The position numbers and the translations under genes are program-made. The notes below the pieces were generated by a model. That model ran no database searches. It was not told the origin of the DNA and worked only from the letters and a program-made list of their open reading frames with translations. A stretch of 64,000 bases of DNA from JAAXQD01 sp963790095 (GTDB lineage: Bacteria; Desulfobacterota; Desulfobacteria; Desulfobacterales; UBA11574): positions 124,001-188,000 of the forward strand of contig CAWBNO010000022.1 of assembly GCA_963790095.1 (NCBI GenBank). The letters run 5' to 3'. Positions 25,269 through 34,217 of the stretch are shown here, piece by piece; the first letter of the stretch is position 1, and each line of letters opens with the position of its first letter.

Positions 25269-25455
25269 AAAAGAGGAAAGAGAATAAAGAAAGTAAGAAG
25301 ATCAGAAGGTGGGAAGGTAAGAAGGTCGGCCATGTTTTAGAACCTCCGACCTTCGATTTTCTAACCTTCTTAACTTCCTGTTTTCCGAGACCTTCTTAAC
25401 TTCTAATTGCACTTGCGGTTACCTATTTTCTAATTCCCACTTTCTATTTCCGGCA
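25262..25455. repeat. Inverted purine/pyrimidine simple-repeat element
   Basis: A purine-rich left arm (AGAAGGT-like units) is mirrored by a pyrimidine-rich right arm (ACCTTCT-like units). The centre has perfect 9-base arms GAAGGTCGG (25321-25329) and CCGACCTTC (25346-25354). It could serve as a transcription terminator after the MoeA-PBP gene, but no clear T-run follows. Confidence 0.5.
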
Positions 25456-25498
25456 TAAAAGTTTTGGTGTTGAAGTGTGGTCGAAGAAGGATTATGGT

Positions 25499-25936
25499 AT
25501 GGTTATGGGGAACAGGATTAGAGAGAAATATCACTTAATAGACCATATGGCCGATTTCGGCATCCATGTTTCGGGCACAAATTCAAAAGATCTTTTTGCC
25601 AATGCCGCCCAGGCCCTGTTCGATGTGATAACGGATATCGATTCGTTGACGGGTCAGGATTCCTGTCATATGGAGGTCTCCGGAGAGGACTGGTCCGACC
25701 TCATGGTCAACTGGCTCAGAGAGATCCTGTATTTGTGGAACGGAAAGGAACGGCTGGTTAAATCGGTTAATATCACCGCTCTTTCAGCGAACAAGCTCTC
25801 GGCCAAAGTCGTTTTTGACCCCTATGATCCGGATCGCCATACCGTCAAAACCGAAATAAAGGCGGTGACCTATCACCAGATCCAGGTAAAACGCACCCCT
25901 TCCGGATGGTCGGCAAGAATCATCTTCGACATTTAA
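25499..25936 (+). CDS. Archease, RtcB-activating protein
   Basis: A 145-residue archease. The N-terminal YHLIDHMADFGIHVSGT matches the metal-binding DHTADIG-like signature, and the C-terminal FDI ends with the family's conserved acidic residue. AAGGA is seven bases before ATG 25499; GTG 25475 is less likely. Archease accelerates guanylylation of the RNA ligase RtcB, encoded next. The pair is separated by a 166-base palindromic repeat, so co-transcription must pass through it. Confidence 0.88.
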   Translation: MVMGNRIREKYHLIDHMADFGIHVSGTNSKDLFANAAQALFDVITDIDSLTGQDSCHMEVSGEDWSDLMVNWLREILYLWNGKERLVKSVNITALSANKLSAKVVFDPYDPDRHTVKTEIKAVTYHQIQVKRTPSGWSARIIFDI

Positions 25937-26010
25937 AAAGATGTCTAAATTTTCTATAACTCATAGAATTTACTAAAATATTAGTTGGATCTTGTTTGGG
26001 AGGTCAGCAG

Positions 26011-26176
26011 GAAGAATGGAATGTTGGAATATTGGAAATAAGAATGGAAAAAACCCAATTTAAATGGCTTAAAATCCGTTCAAACCCATTATTCCATTAC
26101 TCCATTATTCCATGTTTGAAGTAGGCGTTAAAGTTTCAAAAAATGTCCTATATTTTCATTGAGTTGTAGAATTTCG
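26011..26176. repeat. Palindromic TGGAATAA-type repeat, copy 2
   Basis: Left units such as TGGAATGTTGGAATATTGG face right units TTATTCCATTACTCCATTA. The tail (TTCAAAAAATGTCCTATA, then GTTGTAGAATTTC) matches copies at 5190-5407 and 32516-32780. This copy lacks the GGGGCTTCGCCCC head. It lies between archease and rtcB. Confidence 0.65.
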
Positions 26177-26208
26177 GAAATTTTAACTTAATCGACGGGA
26201 TCGCAAAA

Positions 26209-27648
26209 ATGACAACAAATATTAAAAAAATAGATGAATACCGGTGGGAAATTCCCAAAACAGGTGCCATGCGGGTACCGGGGATGGTCTATTCCACTGC
26301 GGCCATGCTCGAAGGCTCCCCCCAAAAAGAGCCGTTGAAACAGGTGGTAAATGTTGCCACCCTCCCCGGAATTTTAAAGGCGTCCCTTGCCATGCCGGAC
26401 ATGCACTGGGGATATGGGTTCCCCATCGGCGGTGTCGCCGCCTTTGACTGGGACTCGGGGGTCATCTCTCCGGGGGGTGTCGGTTACGACATCAACTGTG
26501 GGGTCCGTCTCGCCACCACATCCCTTGTGGAAAAGGAGATACGGCCAAAACTCAGGGCCCTGGTGGATTCGCTTTTTCAGAACATCCCTTCGGGGGTTGG
26601 GTCCACCGGCCGTTTAAAACTGTCCGTTCCCGAGGAAAAAAAGGTCTTGAGAAGGGGCAGTCGATGGGCGGTGAGCCAGGGCTTTGGTGAGGACTCGGAT
26701 TTAGATTTTACAGAAGACGGCGGGTGCATGGAGAACGCCGATCCGGATGTCCTCAGTCCAAGAGCTCTGGAAAGGGGGCGAAAGCAGCTCGGAACTCTGG
26801 GATCCGGCAATCACTTCGTTGAAATCGGCGTGGTGGAAACCATCTTTGAACCTGAGGCGGCAAAGGTGTTCGGTCTTTTTGAAGGACAGGTGACCCTGAT
26901 GCTCCATTCAGGATCACGGGGCCTGGGATATCAGGTTTGCGACGATTTTCTGGCCTTCATGACGAAACATGTTAAAAAACTCGGGTTCGAACTGCCGGAC
27001 AGACAGCTGGCCTGCGCCATGATACAGTCCCAAGAAGGGATGCGCTACTACAATGCCATGGCCTGTGCTGCAAACTATGCTTGGGCCAACCGGCAGATTT
27101 TAATGCACGGGTGTCGCGACGTATTTTTAAAGGTGATGGGCATGGGTCCCCGGGATCTCGGCATGAATCTGTTGTACGATGTGTGCCACAACATTGCCAA
27201 AAAAGAGACCCATGTTATCGAGGGAAAAGCCAGGACGGTCTGTGTGCACCGAAAAGGGGCCACCCGGTCTTTCCCCGCCGGGCATACCGCCCTCTGCAGT
27301 GAATACCAATCCATCGGGCAGCCGGTCATTATCCCCGGAGACATGGGAACGGCTTCGTATGTGCTTTTGGGCACCCAAAAAGCCATGGAAGAGACCTTTG
27401 GTTCCACCTGCCATGGTGCCGGACGGGTCCTGAGCAGAAAAGCCGCCAAAAAGGCGAGCAAAGGACGGGCCATCCAACGCGAACTCGAAGACAAGGGGAT
27501 CTTTGTCAGATGGACCGGCAGGTCCACCCTCGCCGAAGAGATGCCCGAGGCCTACAAGGATGTTTCCCAGGTGGTGGAGACGGTCCATGGGGCCGGCATC
27601 TCAAAAAAAGTGGCCCGCTTAAAACCCGTCGGTGTGGTTAAAGGATAA
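26209..27648 (+). CDS. rtcB: RNA-splicing ligase RtcB
   Basis: A 479-residue RtcB. It joins 2',3'-cyclic phosphate (or 3'-phosphate) and 5'-OH RNA ends using GTP and Mn. Active-site signatures: AMPDMHWGYGFPIGG (61-75), GGVGYDINCGVRL with Asp94 and Cys97, GTLGSGNHFVEIG, MLHSGSRGLG, KGATRSFPAGH and CHGAGRVLSR, whose His402 is the expected GMP-linked residue. In bacteria without spliced tRNAs RtcB acts in RNA repair. Archease is encoded upstream. A truncated MITE-like element begins right at the stop codon. Confidence 0.95.
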   Translation: MTTNIKKIDEYRWEIPKTGAMRVPGMVYSTAAMLEGSPQKEPLKQVVNVATLPGILKASLAMPDMHWGYGFPIGGVAAFDWDSGVISPGGVGYDINCGVRLATTSLVEKEIRPKLRALVDSLFQNIPSGVGSTGRLKLSVPEEKKVLRRGSRWAVSQGFGEDSDLDFTEDGGCMENADPDVLSPRALERGRKQLGTLGSGNHFVEIGVVETIFEPEAAKVFGLFEGQVTLMLHSGSRGLGYQVCDDFLAFMTKHVKKLGFELPDRQLACAMIQSQEGMRYYNAMACAANYAWANRQILMHGCRDVFLKVMGMGPRDLGMNLLYDVCHNIAKKETHVIEGKARTVCVHRKGATRSFPAGHTALCSEYQSIGQPVIIPGDMGTASYVLLGTQKAMEETFGSTCHGAGRVLSRKAAKKASKGRAIQRELEDKGIFVRWTGRSTLAEEMPEAYKDVSQVVETVHGAGISKKVARLKPVGVVKG

Positions 27649-27735
27649 TTTGAGACTGACCCCAGAGAAATAGGCTGCGCATTTTACGGGACAAGCTTAG
27701 AAATTGGGCAAATAGGGGCATTTTGCAAAGGTCTC
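27649..27735. repeat. MITE-like element, family GAGACCTTTG, truncated copy D
   Basis: Contains the interior (TTTGAGACTGACCCCAGAG, then AAATAGGCTGCGCATTT) and right end CAAAGGTCTC of the family but lacks the left third. It begins immediately after the rtcB stop codon. Noncoding. Confidence 0.7.
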
Positions 27736-27839
27736 AATTTGCCCAAGGTCCACAGATCCATAGATCGCTGCGCCAGCACCTCCAGCAGGAATCATTCTAC
27801 CTCCCAAATACCCGAGACACGCCCCGCCCGATGCCACAA

Positions 27840-27858
27840 TGAGGGGTATTACCCCTCA
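27840..27858. promoter_or_regulatory. 19-base perfect palindrome upstream of the FKBP-methyltransferase gene
   Basis: TGAGGGGTA-T-TACCCCTCA has perfect 9-base arms with a single central base. It lies 22 bases upstream of a likely promoter -35 box, a position suitable for an activator or repressor dimer. It could also be a small terminator remnant, but no T-run follows. Confidence 0.4.
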
Positions 27859-27880
27859 ATAACCCCTAAGTTAAATAGTG

Positions 27881-27908
27881 TTGAATTTTGGGTTTGCGGT
27901 CGTATATT
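27881..27908 (+). promoter_or_regulatory. Predicted sigma70 promoter of the FKBP-methyltransferase gene
   Basis: TTGAAT (27881-27886), 16-base spacer, TATATT (27903-27908), about 60 bases before the ATG. Assigned from consensus similarity only. Confidence 0.45.
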
Positions 27909-27968
27909 TAGTACAAGGAACTGAACAGCGGTCCTTAAATCACGGCTGCTGATTGAAAGGCGGGTACC

Positions 27969-29177
27969 ATGAATAGAATCCATGAAGATGCTACTGCAGA
28001 CATACATTTTGAAATACGTTGGGACGGTGAAGAAACCTCCCATACAGAAGGTTATGAATCGTACAACGTCAATTTCTGGCGGGATTGCCTCCCCGAGAGT
28101 CTGGGTACCGGACTTGAAGGCAAACAAGCAGGGGACGTCATCGAGATCGACTTTGACCCGGGGATCGTGGTTTCCCGTTACGATCCCAAAGGTGCCTTTG
28201 ACGTCCGCCGGTCTCAGTTCAACCGGCGATTTACCTCGGACCGGAACACGGAACCCCGGATGGGCCGGTTCTATCCCAAGGGGATTCTCAAAGGCATCGC
28301 CGGCATATTCTCGGAGAATCTCCATCCGTTCCGGTGTGTGGGTGTCGACAACGGCCATCTGAGTGTCGATGTAAACCATCCTTTGTCGGAAAAAGCGATT
28401 CGATTGAGGGCCTTGGTCAAGGACGTACGTGAAAAGAGGTCGGACCGCGGGGGAGTTTGTCATCACTGGATGGAATTGATTTCAGACGGGCCCGGCATGC
28501 AGACCCGATGGGAAAACCAGCCGACGGATTTTTTTTCCGACACCCCCTTCAAAAGGGAGAATGAACACCCGGACCACGGTTTCTATGCCCGGCCGAGACT
28601 TGTCCAGCATTTGGATAGCACGGCCATGGACATTGTCAGCGGCATTTACGGCCGGTTTCTCACCGACGGAATGCAGGTCCTCGACCTCATGGGCAGTTGG
28701 ACGTCACACATTCCCCAAGGACTGAACCTGAAAAAACTGACGGGACTCGGCCTCAACCGCCGGGAGTTGGAAAAAAACCCTCGACTCACCGACCGGATAG
28801 TTCACGATCTGAATCAAACCCCAAACCTGCCCTTTGAAACAGACACATATGATGCGGTGATATGCACGGTTTCCATTGAATATCTGATTCATCCAATGGC
28901 GGTTTTCAAGGAGGTTGCGCGTGTTTTGCGGCCGGGCGGCCGATTTGTGGTGACATTTTCAAATCGATGGTTCCCTTCCAAAGTCATTAACGTCTGGAAG
29001 GAACTCCATGATTTCGAACGCATGGGACTGGTTTTGGAATACTTTCAAAAATCCGGAAAATTCAGGAACCTAAAAACCTATTCCATGAGAGGGTTGCCTC
29101 GTCCCCCACAGGACAAATACTTTCCAGAACAACGATTATCCGATCCGGTTTTTGCGGTGTGGGGACGAAAATTTTAA
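27969..29177 (+). CDS. FKBP/SlyD-like domain fused to a SAM-dependent methyltransferase
   Basis: A 402-residue two-domain protein. Residues 1-160 resemble an FKBP-type peptidyl-prolyl isomerase of the SlyD kind (ESLGTGLEGKQAGDVIEIDF, then a later HPFRCVGVDNGHLSVDVNHPL). Residues about 200-400 form a methyltransferase with VLDLMGSWTSHIP in place of the glycine-rich motif I, then YDAVICTVSIEYL and RVLRPGGRFVVTFSNR. The methyltransferase half matches a bacterial family usually annotated as hypothetical methyltransferase. The fusion suggests a methylated protein substrate held by the isomerase domain (inference). Confidence 0.8.
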   Translation: MNRIHEDATADIHFEIRWDGEETSHTEGYESYNVNFWRDCLPESLGTGLEGKQAGDVIEIDFDPGIVVSRYDPKGAFDVRRSQFNRRFTSDRNTEPRMGRFYPKGILKGIAGIFSENLHPFRCVGVDNGHLSVDVNHPLSEKAIRLRALVKDVREKRSDRGGVCHHWMELISDGPGMQTRWENQPTDFFSDTPFKRENEHPDHGFYARPRLVQHLDSTAMDIVSGIYGRFLTDGMQVLDLMGSWTSHIPQGLNLKKLTGLGLNRRELEKNPRLTDRIVHDLNQTPNLPFETDTYDAVICTVSIEYLIHPMAVFKEVARVLRPGGRFVVTFSNRWFPSKVINVWKELHDFERMGLVLEYFQKSGKFRNLKTYSMRGLPRPPQDKYFPEQRLSDPVFAVWGRKF

Positions 29178-29207
29178 TCCGCCACCGAACTTTGGCGAAT
29201 TAACCAC

Positions 29208-29228
29208 CCCGATGAAAAATCCATCGGG
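29208..29228. repeat. Short hairpin shared with MITE-like copy A
   Basis: CCCGATG/CATCGGG, a perfect 7-base stem around a 7-base loop, lies 31 bases after the methyltransferase stop. The same segment occurs inside the MITE-like element at 14663-14684. It may act as a weak terminator, but there is no T-run. Confidence 0.4.
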
Positions 29229-29407
29229 AATACCCGTATCTTGACGTTTATTTCAAATTCAATCGGGTTTTCCCGGCTCGGGGCTGGGACTTGCATCGCC
29301 GGAAAAAAGACTTAGTGTTATCCATGAAGGTCGAAAATCGGATTGCCCGACGGGAAGGTGTTATCAAAATGAAATCCCCGGCCAAAACTTTCATCAAGGA
29401 GGTTTTT

Positions 29408-29785
29408 ATGGAACTCAAAGAATATTTTCAGAATCAACAAGGCCTGGGGGTCTTGTCCACGGCAGACGGCAGCGGTCGAGTGAATGCCGCCGTATATTCC
29501 AGACCCCATTTTATGGAAGACGGGTCCCTGGCGTTTATCATGCGGGACCGGTTGTCCCACCGGAATCTGACGTCGAACCCCCATGCAACCTATCTGTTTA
29601 AAGAGGATGGCCCCGCATATACGGGGAAGCGGTTGTATCTGACCAAAGTTCGAGAAGAAGAAAATTCCGACCTGATCGATTCATTGTCCCGGCGGAAATA
29701 CCCGGCGAACCAGGAAATCACAGAGTCCAGATTCCTGGTGTTTTTCAAGCTCGACAAGGAGCGGCCCCTGGTGGGTGACGTTTAG
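29408..29785 (+). CDS. Pyridoxamine 5'-phosphate oxidase-like (flavin-binding split barrel) protein
   Basis: A 125-residue PNPOx-fold protein starting at 29408, where AAGGAGG is five bases upstream; earlier ATGs at 29321 and 29369 lack such a site. The core reads LGVLSTADGSGRVNAAVYSR, then SLAFIMRDRLSHRNLTSNPHA, the usual FMN-site region. It probably binds FMN or haem/F420-like cofactors and reduces an unknown substrate; it is too short for true pyridoxamine oxidase. Confidence 0.8.
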   Translation: MELKEYFQNQQGLGVLSTADGSGRVNAAVYSRPHFMEDGSLAFIMRDRLSHRNLTSNPHATYLFKEDGPAYTGKRLYLTKVREEENSDLIDSLSRRKYPANQEITESRFLVFFKLDKERPLVGDV

Positions 29786-29870
29786 CAAAAACCCGGCAGT
29801 GAAGCCGTATCCAAGGGTTCATGATGGCGCTCTTTTCAGGGCTTGAATCGAGAATTCCGGGTTAAGGAGG

Positions 29871-30048
29871 GAAACCTTTGAAAAATGTTCATTTTTGTTC
29901 AAGTTCAAGGAAGGCGAAAATTTTAACCACAGGAATACATTGAGTATTTCGAGGATTACAATTTGAGACTGACCCCAGAGAAATAGGCTGCGCATTTCAC
30001 GGGGCAGGCGCAGAAATTGGGCAAAAAGGGACGTTTTGAAGAGGTTTC
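29871..30048. repeat. MITE-like element, family GAGACCTTTG, copy B
   Basis: A 178-base noncoding element with ends GAAACCTTTG and GAGGTTTC; the base changes in the two ends compensate each other. The interior matches copies A and C. The right end is 10 bases before the uvsE start codon, so the element supplies the region just upstream of translation. Confidence 0.75.
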
Positions 30049-30058
30049 GGGGGGTGTG

Positions 30059-30973
30059 ATGATCCGTTTAGGACTCTGTTGCATATTCCGGAAAGAACCC
30101 ATAAAATTCCGGAGAACCACCGCAAAACATCTGGGGAAGTTTTCCCGCCGTCAGCAGTTGGCCTACCTTTCCGAAATCTGTATGGCCAATGCCGATGCCC
30201 TTTACAGGGCATTGCAGTTCTGCCGTCGTCACGGGATCCATGGATTCCGGATCAACAGCCAGATTCTTCCCCTGAAAACCCACCCGGAGGTGGGGTACCG
30301 ATTCGAAGATCTTCCGTCCCACGGGAAAATACGACGGATGTTCGAGGGCTGCGGCACCTACGCCGCAGAACACGATCTTAGGACCACATTTCATCCGGAT
30401 CAGTTCATTCTCCTCTCCTCCCCCGATGATACCGTGACCCGGCGGTCCATCTCAGATCTTATCTATCAGTCCGAAGTCGCCCAATGGGTGAATGCGGACG
30501 TTATCAACATACATGCCGGTGGGGGGTATGGGGACAAGATCAGGGCCTTAAATCGCCTTCGACGGGAAATAGAGCGTTTGCCCGAAACCGTTCGCCGCCG
30601 ATTGACCCTTGAAAACGACGACCGCATTTATACCCCCAAAGACCTGCTGCCGGTGTCCAGGGACATGGAAATCCCCTTGGTCTATGACGTTCATCACCAC
30701 CGGTGTCTCCCCGATGGAAATGGTGTCGAAAAAACCACCCAACTGGCGTTGGACACCTGGAATCGCGAGCCGCTATTTCATCTGTCGAGCCCTTTGAATG
30801 CCAAAGGGAACGGCAATCCCCGAAACCATCACGACTTCATAGACATCGCCGATTTTCCAAGGTCCTGGCTTCCCCTCCACATCACCATCGAAGTCGAAGC
30901 CAAGGCAAAAGAGCTGGCGGTTTTGAAGCTCATGAAAGACCTTTCCAGGTTGTCGACCGAAGACTCCGAGTAA
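30059..30973 (+). CDS. uvsE: UV-damage endonuclease UvsE/UvdE
   Basis: A 304-residue TIM-barrel endonuclease. The N-terminus MIRLGLCCIF, HGFRINSQILPL, TTFHPDQFILLSSPD, NIHAGGGYGDK, LTLENDDR and the YDVHHHR metal-ligand run are family signatures. The enzyme nicks DNA 5' to UV photoproducts and other lesions, independent of UvrABC. The start at 30059 (with a G-rich GGGGGGTG before it) is preferred over 30017, which would begin inside the repeat. It stands alone, convergent with the flavin reductase gene five bases away. Confidence 0.93.
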   Translation: MIRLGLCCIFRKEPIKFRRTTAKHLGKFSRRQQLAYLSEICMANADALYRALQFCRRHGIHGFRINSQILPLKTHPEVGYRFEDLPSHGKIRRMFEGCGTYAAEHDLRTTFHPDQFILLSSPDDTVTRRSISDLIYQSEVAQWVNADVINIHAGGGYGDKIRALNRLRREIERLPETVRRRLTLENDDRIYTPKDLLPVSRDMEIPLVYDVHHHRCLPDGNGVEKTTQLALDTWNREPLFHLSSPLNAKGNGNPRNHHDFIDIADFPRSWLPLHITIEVEAKAKELAVLKLMKDLSRLSTEDSE

Positions 30974-30978
30974 AAATT

Positions 30979-31500
30979 TTATTTCTCCGAACTGAATGTG
31001 GGGGCATTGGGGGGTGATTTTCCTTTGAGCACCTCATGATAATACTGATAGGTCAGCGGTTGTCCTGTCTTTAAAACTTCCGAAAAAACCGTATCCCCGA
31101 TAAAAATGGTGTGGGTCCCCAGGTCGATCTGATCGACGACGTTGGCTTCAAGAACGGATAGGGCATTTTCGGTGATCAGGGGGCAGCCGGTGGATCCTGT
31201 CTTGAACTGCACGTTTTCAAGTTTGTCGATGTCCCTTCCGCTTCGAAAGCCAAAGGGTCCGAAAAACTTCATGGGCGCCGATTCATCCAATACCGATATG
31301 CCAAAAACCTTGCTTTTTGAAATGTATTCGTGGGTCAGATTCTTTTTGTTGATGATCACCGCCACCCTGGGAGGGTCGGACGTCACCTGGATGACGGTGT
31401 TGACGATCTGGCCGTTGAAACGGCCTTCATCATGGGATGTGGTAATGTACAAACCGTAACTCAAGTCTCGGAAAACCTTACGATCTATTTCGGGATTCAT
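30979..31500 (-). CDS. Flavin reductase-like domain protein (flavoredoxin type)
   Basis: A 173-residue FMN-binding split-barrel protein: YGLYITTSHDEGRFNGQIVN, then PPRVAVIINKKNLTHEYI and a late NVVDQIDLGTHTIFIGDTV. It resembles flavoredoxins and the flavin domain of high-molecular-weight rubredoxins of anaerobes but has no rubredoxin domain. It likely reduces or carries FMN for anaerobic redox reactions. Monocistronic as far as can be seen. Confidence 0.85.
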   Translation of the reverse strand: MNPEIDRKVFRDLSYGLYITTSHDEGRFNGQIVNTVIQVTSDPPRVAVIINKKNLTHEYISKSKVFGISVLDESAPMKFFGPFGFRSGRDIDKLENVQFKTGSTGCPLITENALSVLEANVVDQIDLGTHTIFIGDTVFSEVLKTGQPLTYQYYHEVLKGKSPPNAPTFSSEK

Positions 31501-31591
31501 TCGCTGTTCCTCCTTGTGGTGTGATCCATTTGCGGGGACGGCTGATGAAAGATTTCAACGCTTTTTCCAACTTCATTATATCCATGATTTC

Positions 31592-32494
31592 TCAGCGATT
31601 CGGGTTATATTTTTCCTGTATCTGATACAATTTTGCTGCGTACGCTTCGGGATAAATCAGATTTTTCTGGTTGCCGATGTCGTCGATGGAAAGATCGATA
31701 TGGGGTCTGATGTCGATGCCATAGCGGTTCAGTACCGCATCGTTGGCCATGTCCAGAATCAGGATCGCGTAGTACGTGGTTAAAATTCTAACTTTCGAAT
31801 CCCGGCGTAAAAGGTAGCTTCTGCCCCCCACGGTGTTCAAAAAAAATCCGGCGTACTCATATAAAACCCCCAAGCCGGGGCAGTTCCGCAAATCCTTTTG
31901 ACAGCATTTATCCGACGTGTAAAACCCAAAGAAGGCGGCCATCATGGGTTCGATAATATCGGCTTCATTACGGAGCACATCTTTTACAAGTTGGATTCGC
32001 TGTTTCCCTAACACCTTGCAGAAGTGTGCCATATTGCGTGTCAAACTGATGAGATCCATAGTCTCGCCGGTGACCGCCGGCGGATTTTCCGATAATTGCC
32101 GGACCATCTTCCGGAACATATCATAGGATCCCTGCGCCGATTTTTGAACCATGGGATACTCCTGTGTATCCAGGTAGATAAAGAATGCTTTTATCTGCTG
32201 TTCCAGATCCTCACAGTCGGCATCTTCCCGCAACGGAAAGCCGGCGGCGTCTTTTCCGAAGACTTCCGTTAATTTTTCTTCGGGAACACGGGCCTTTTTC
32301 TCCAGTGCCAGTTCTTCTTCGAGCTTTTGAATCTCTTCTTTGAGCGTCCAGGATTTGTCCTCAAGGGCATTTTGCTCCTGGCGAACGGCAGTGGCCAGCT
32401 CTTTTTTGTGCCATTCCATTATTTGATGATATCCAAAATAGCCGATGAATCCGAGGGCCAGGGGGATAATAAATACTTTTACGATTTTTTTCAT
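31592..32494 (-). CDS. Hypothetical membrane-anchored coiled-coil protein
   Basis: About 300 residues, not recognised. Seen: one N-terminal membrane segment (MKKIVKVFIIPLALGFIGYF) without a cleavage site, a charged coiled coil (about 35-75, alternating Glu/Lys with EEIQKLEEEL), and a largely helical periplasmic domain with two nearby cysteine pairs (KCCQKDLRNC). The ATG at 32494 is preferred; a TTG at 32503 is almost touching the AAGGA site. A palindromic repeat lies directly upstream. No functional inference is possible. Confidence 0.65.
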   Translation of the reverse strand: MKKIVKVFIIPLALGFIGYFGYHQIMEWHKKELATAVRQEQNALEDKSWTLKEEIQKLEEELALEKKARVPEEKLTEVFGKDAAGFPLREDADCEDLEQQIKAFFIYLDTQEYPMVQKSAQGSYDMFRKMVRQLSENPPAVTGETMDLISLTRNMAHFCKVLGKQRIQLVKDVLRNEADIIEPMMAAFFGFYTSDKCCQKDLRNCPGLGVLYEYAGFFLNTVGGRSYLLRRDSKVRILTTYYAILILDMANDAVLNRYGIDIRPHIDLSIDDIGNQKNLIYPEAYAAKLYQIQEKYNPNR

Positions 32495-32515
32495 TTCAAA
32501 CAAATATCCTTATGT

Positions 32516-32780
32516 CAAGTTAGGGGCTTCGCCCAAATTGGAATGCTGGAATGCTGGAATAATGGGTTCTGGGATAATGCAATGTTGGGGTAATGGTGGA
32601 GTTTGGGTTGACGATAAAACTAAAAATGGATAATATCCTTTTAAAAACCAACCTTCCAACCTTCCAGCATTCCACTATTCCACTATTCCATTATTCCATT
32701 ATTCCATATTCGAGACAAGCGTTCAAGTTTCAAAAAATATCCTATATTATCATTGAGGTGCAGATATTCCGAGACGTATA
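32516..32780. repeat. Palindromic TGGAATAA-type repeat, copy 3
   Basis: Head TTAGGGGCTTCGCCC, left units TGGAATGCTGGAATGCTGG, right units TTCCATTATTCCATTATTCC, tail TTCAAAAAATATCCTATATT followed by CCGAGACGT. The longest copy of this family here (about 265 bases). Confidence 0.7.
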
Positions 32781-32804
32781 ACTATGCTTCGCCCAACCCC
32801 TGAA

Positions 32805-34217
32805 TTACTTTAAATCCGGATCCGGCAGCTTCAACTCTGTAAATATCGCGCCAAAAGTTGAAAATATGGAAAAGATAAACATTCGCCACAAACCGTTTGT
32901 GGCAATCTCGCCCACCGAGATTCCATGGCCGCGGACGAGCACCGCGGACACGGCGGTATAGAATACGCCGGTCATGACGCCGCAAACAGTAGCCCCGAAG
33001 ATCCGTTCTCCCAGGGTCGCCCCGCCGCATCCCAGGGTTACGATGCTGCCGCACAACATCGGCAGCGGCACCGAAAGCCACCATAGGGCCGTTAACCCGG
33101 GCAGTTCTCCGAGGTTTCTGAAATAGACGATTTCTGCAGCTCCAAATATGCCGGCTGCAGCCACTGCACACACACCGATGTGCCAGTACCGCTTGTTTAT
33201 GGATGCACGCAGATGGAGGCGTTTTCGAATACGACGCCGGATGGTCAGGGGCCAGTTGTAGAATAAACGAAACACCCAATGTTCGAGCAATGCGCCGCTT
33301 TCACCGAACACCGGAACCACGTGCACCGATTCGTTGGCCCAGTACCCCGCCATAAACCGGGCCAGCACGGGATACCGATAGGCCATCTGGATGGGAAACG
33401 CCAGATATCCGATATATTTGAAAAATCCTAAAAATACGGCGATATTGTAATCTTTGAAATTTCGCTCCTTGATCACCAGGTACACCACATAAAGCCCCCG
33501 GGTCAGGGAGCCCGGCGAAATGGGCACCACTTGAAACAATGCGATAATACCGAGTCCGATCCCCCATGCCTGTGTTCGCGGCATCCCGGGATGCGTCACC
33601 ACATATATAATCGCCACCAGCACGGAAACCACCTGTGTCACCGGCAAGGTACAGATATGGACCGCCAGGCTTTTCAAATATTTCTGTATGAACGGCTCAT
33701 CCGCCTGGGAAAGAATCGTCCGGGCGTCCTCATCGCTTAAAATATGCCGTTCCTGTCCGTCGGCCACCATGTCACGGAGCCATTGTTCACGAAGGTCCGG
33801 GTTGAAATACAACCGAACCGGCCGAACAAAGATATGAATCAGACGTTCTTTTGCATAGGCCCCATCCGTCATGAATCTGTGGAGCCCCGCCGGCAGCAGG
33901 GACAACGGCAAATGCGCCATAAACAACCCGACCGATTCAGCGACCCTGGGTGCACCCTGAGCGTCGATCCGGCCGGCTCTGTGCCACACAACCGTCTTTT
34001 CGGCCCGCCGCCCTTTGAAGGCGTTTTTAAAATAATCCCAACTCGTTAACATTTTTTTATAGTGTTGGCGCCAATCCGAACGTCCCAAAACCCGCTGGAA
34101 GAACGTGCCCATAAACGGTATCAGTCCCATCAGAGCAAACAACACCCGCCAATACCCTGCTGCCCCGAAGCTTTTCCGCCTTGGAATCATCGACGATATT
34201 TCACACCTTCCATCCAT
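32805..34217 (-). CDS. Conserved polytopic membrane protein of unknown function
   Basis: 470 residues, unrecognised. An N-terminal membrane segment (YWRVLFALMGLIPFMGTFF), a soluble stretch to about 190, then at least six further hydrophobic segments, including VTQVVSVLVAIIYVV, GIGLGIIALFQVVP and several near the C-terminus. A region reading FQVVPISPGSLTRGLYVVYL has conserved-looking Pro/Gly. It overlaps the end of the upstream kinase-fold-like gene by 17 bases (ATG 34217; ATG 34190 is an alternative), implying coupled translation and a joint function at the membrane. Confidence 0.7.
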   Translation of the reverse strand: MDGRCEISSMIPRRKSFGAAGYWRVLFALMGLIPFMGTFFQRVLGRSDWRQHYKKMLTSWDYFKNAFKGRRAEKTVVWHRAGRIDAQGAPRVAESVGLFMAHLPLSLLPAGLHRFMTDGAYAKERLIHIFVRPVRLYFNPDLREQWLRDMVADGQERHILSDEDARTILSQADEPFIQKYLKSLAVHICTLPVTQVVSVLVAIIYVVTHPGMPRTQAWGIGLGIIALFQVVPISPGSLTRGLYVVYLVIKERNFKDYNIAVFLGFFKYIGYLAFPIQMAYRYPVLARFMAGYWANESVHVVPVFGESGALLEHWVFRLFYNWPLTIRRRIRKRLHLRASINKRYWHIGVCAVAAAGIFGAAEIVYFRNLGELPGLTALWWLSVPLPMLCGSIVTLGCGGATLGERIFGATVCGVMTGVFYTAVSAVLVRGHGISVGEIATNGLWRMFIFSIFSTFGAIFTELKLPDPDLK

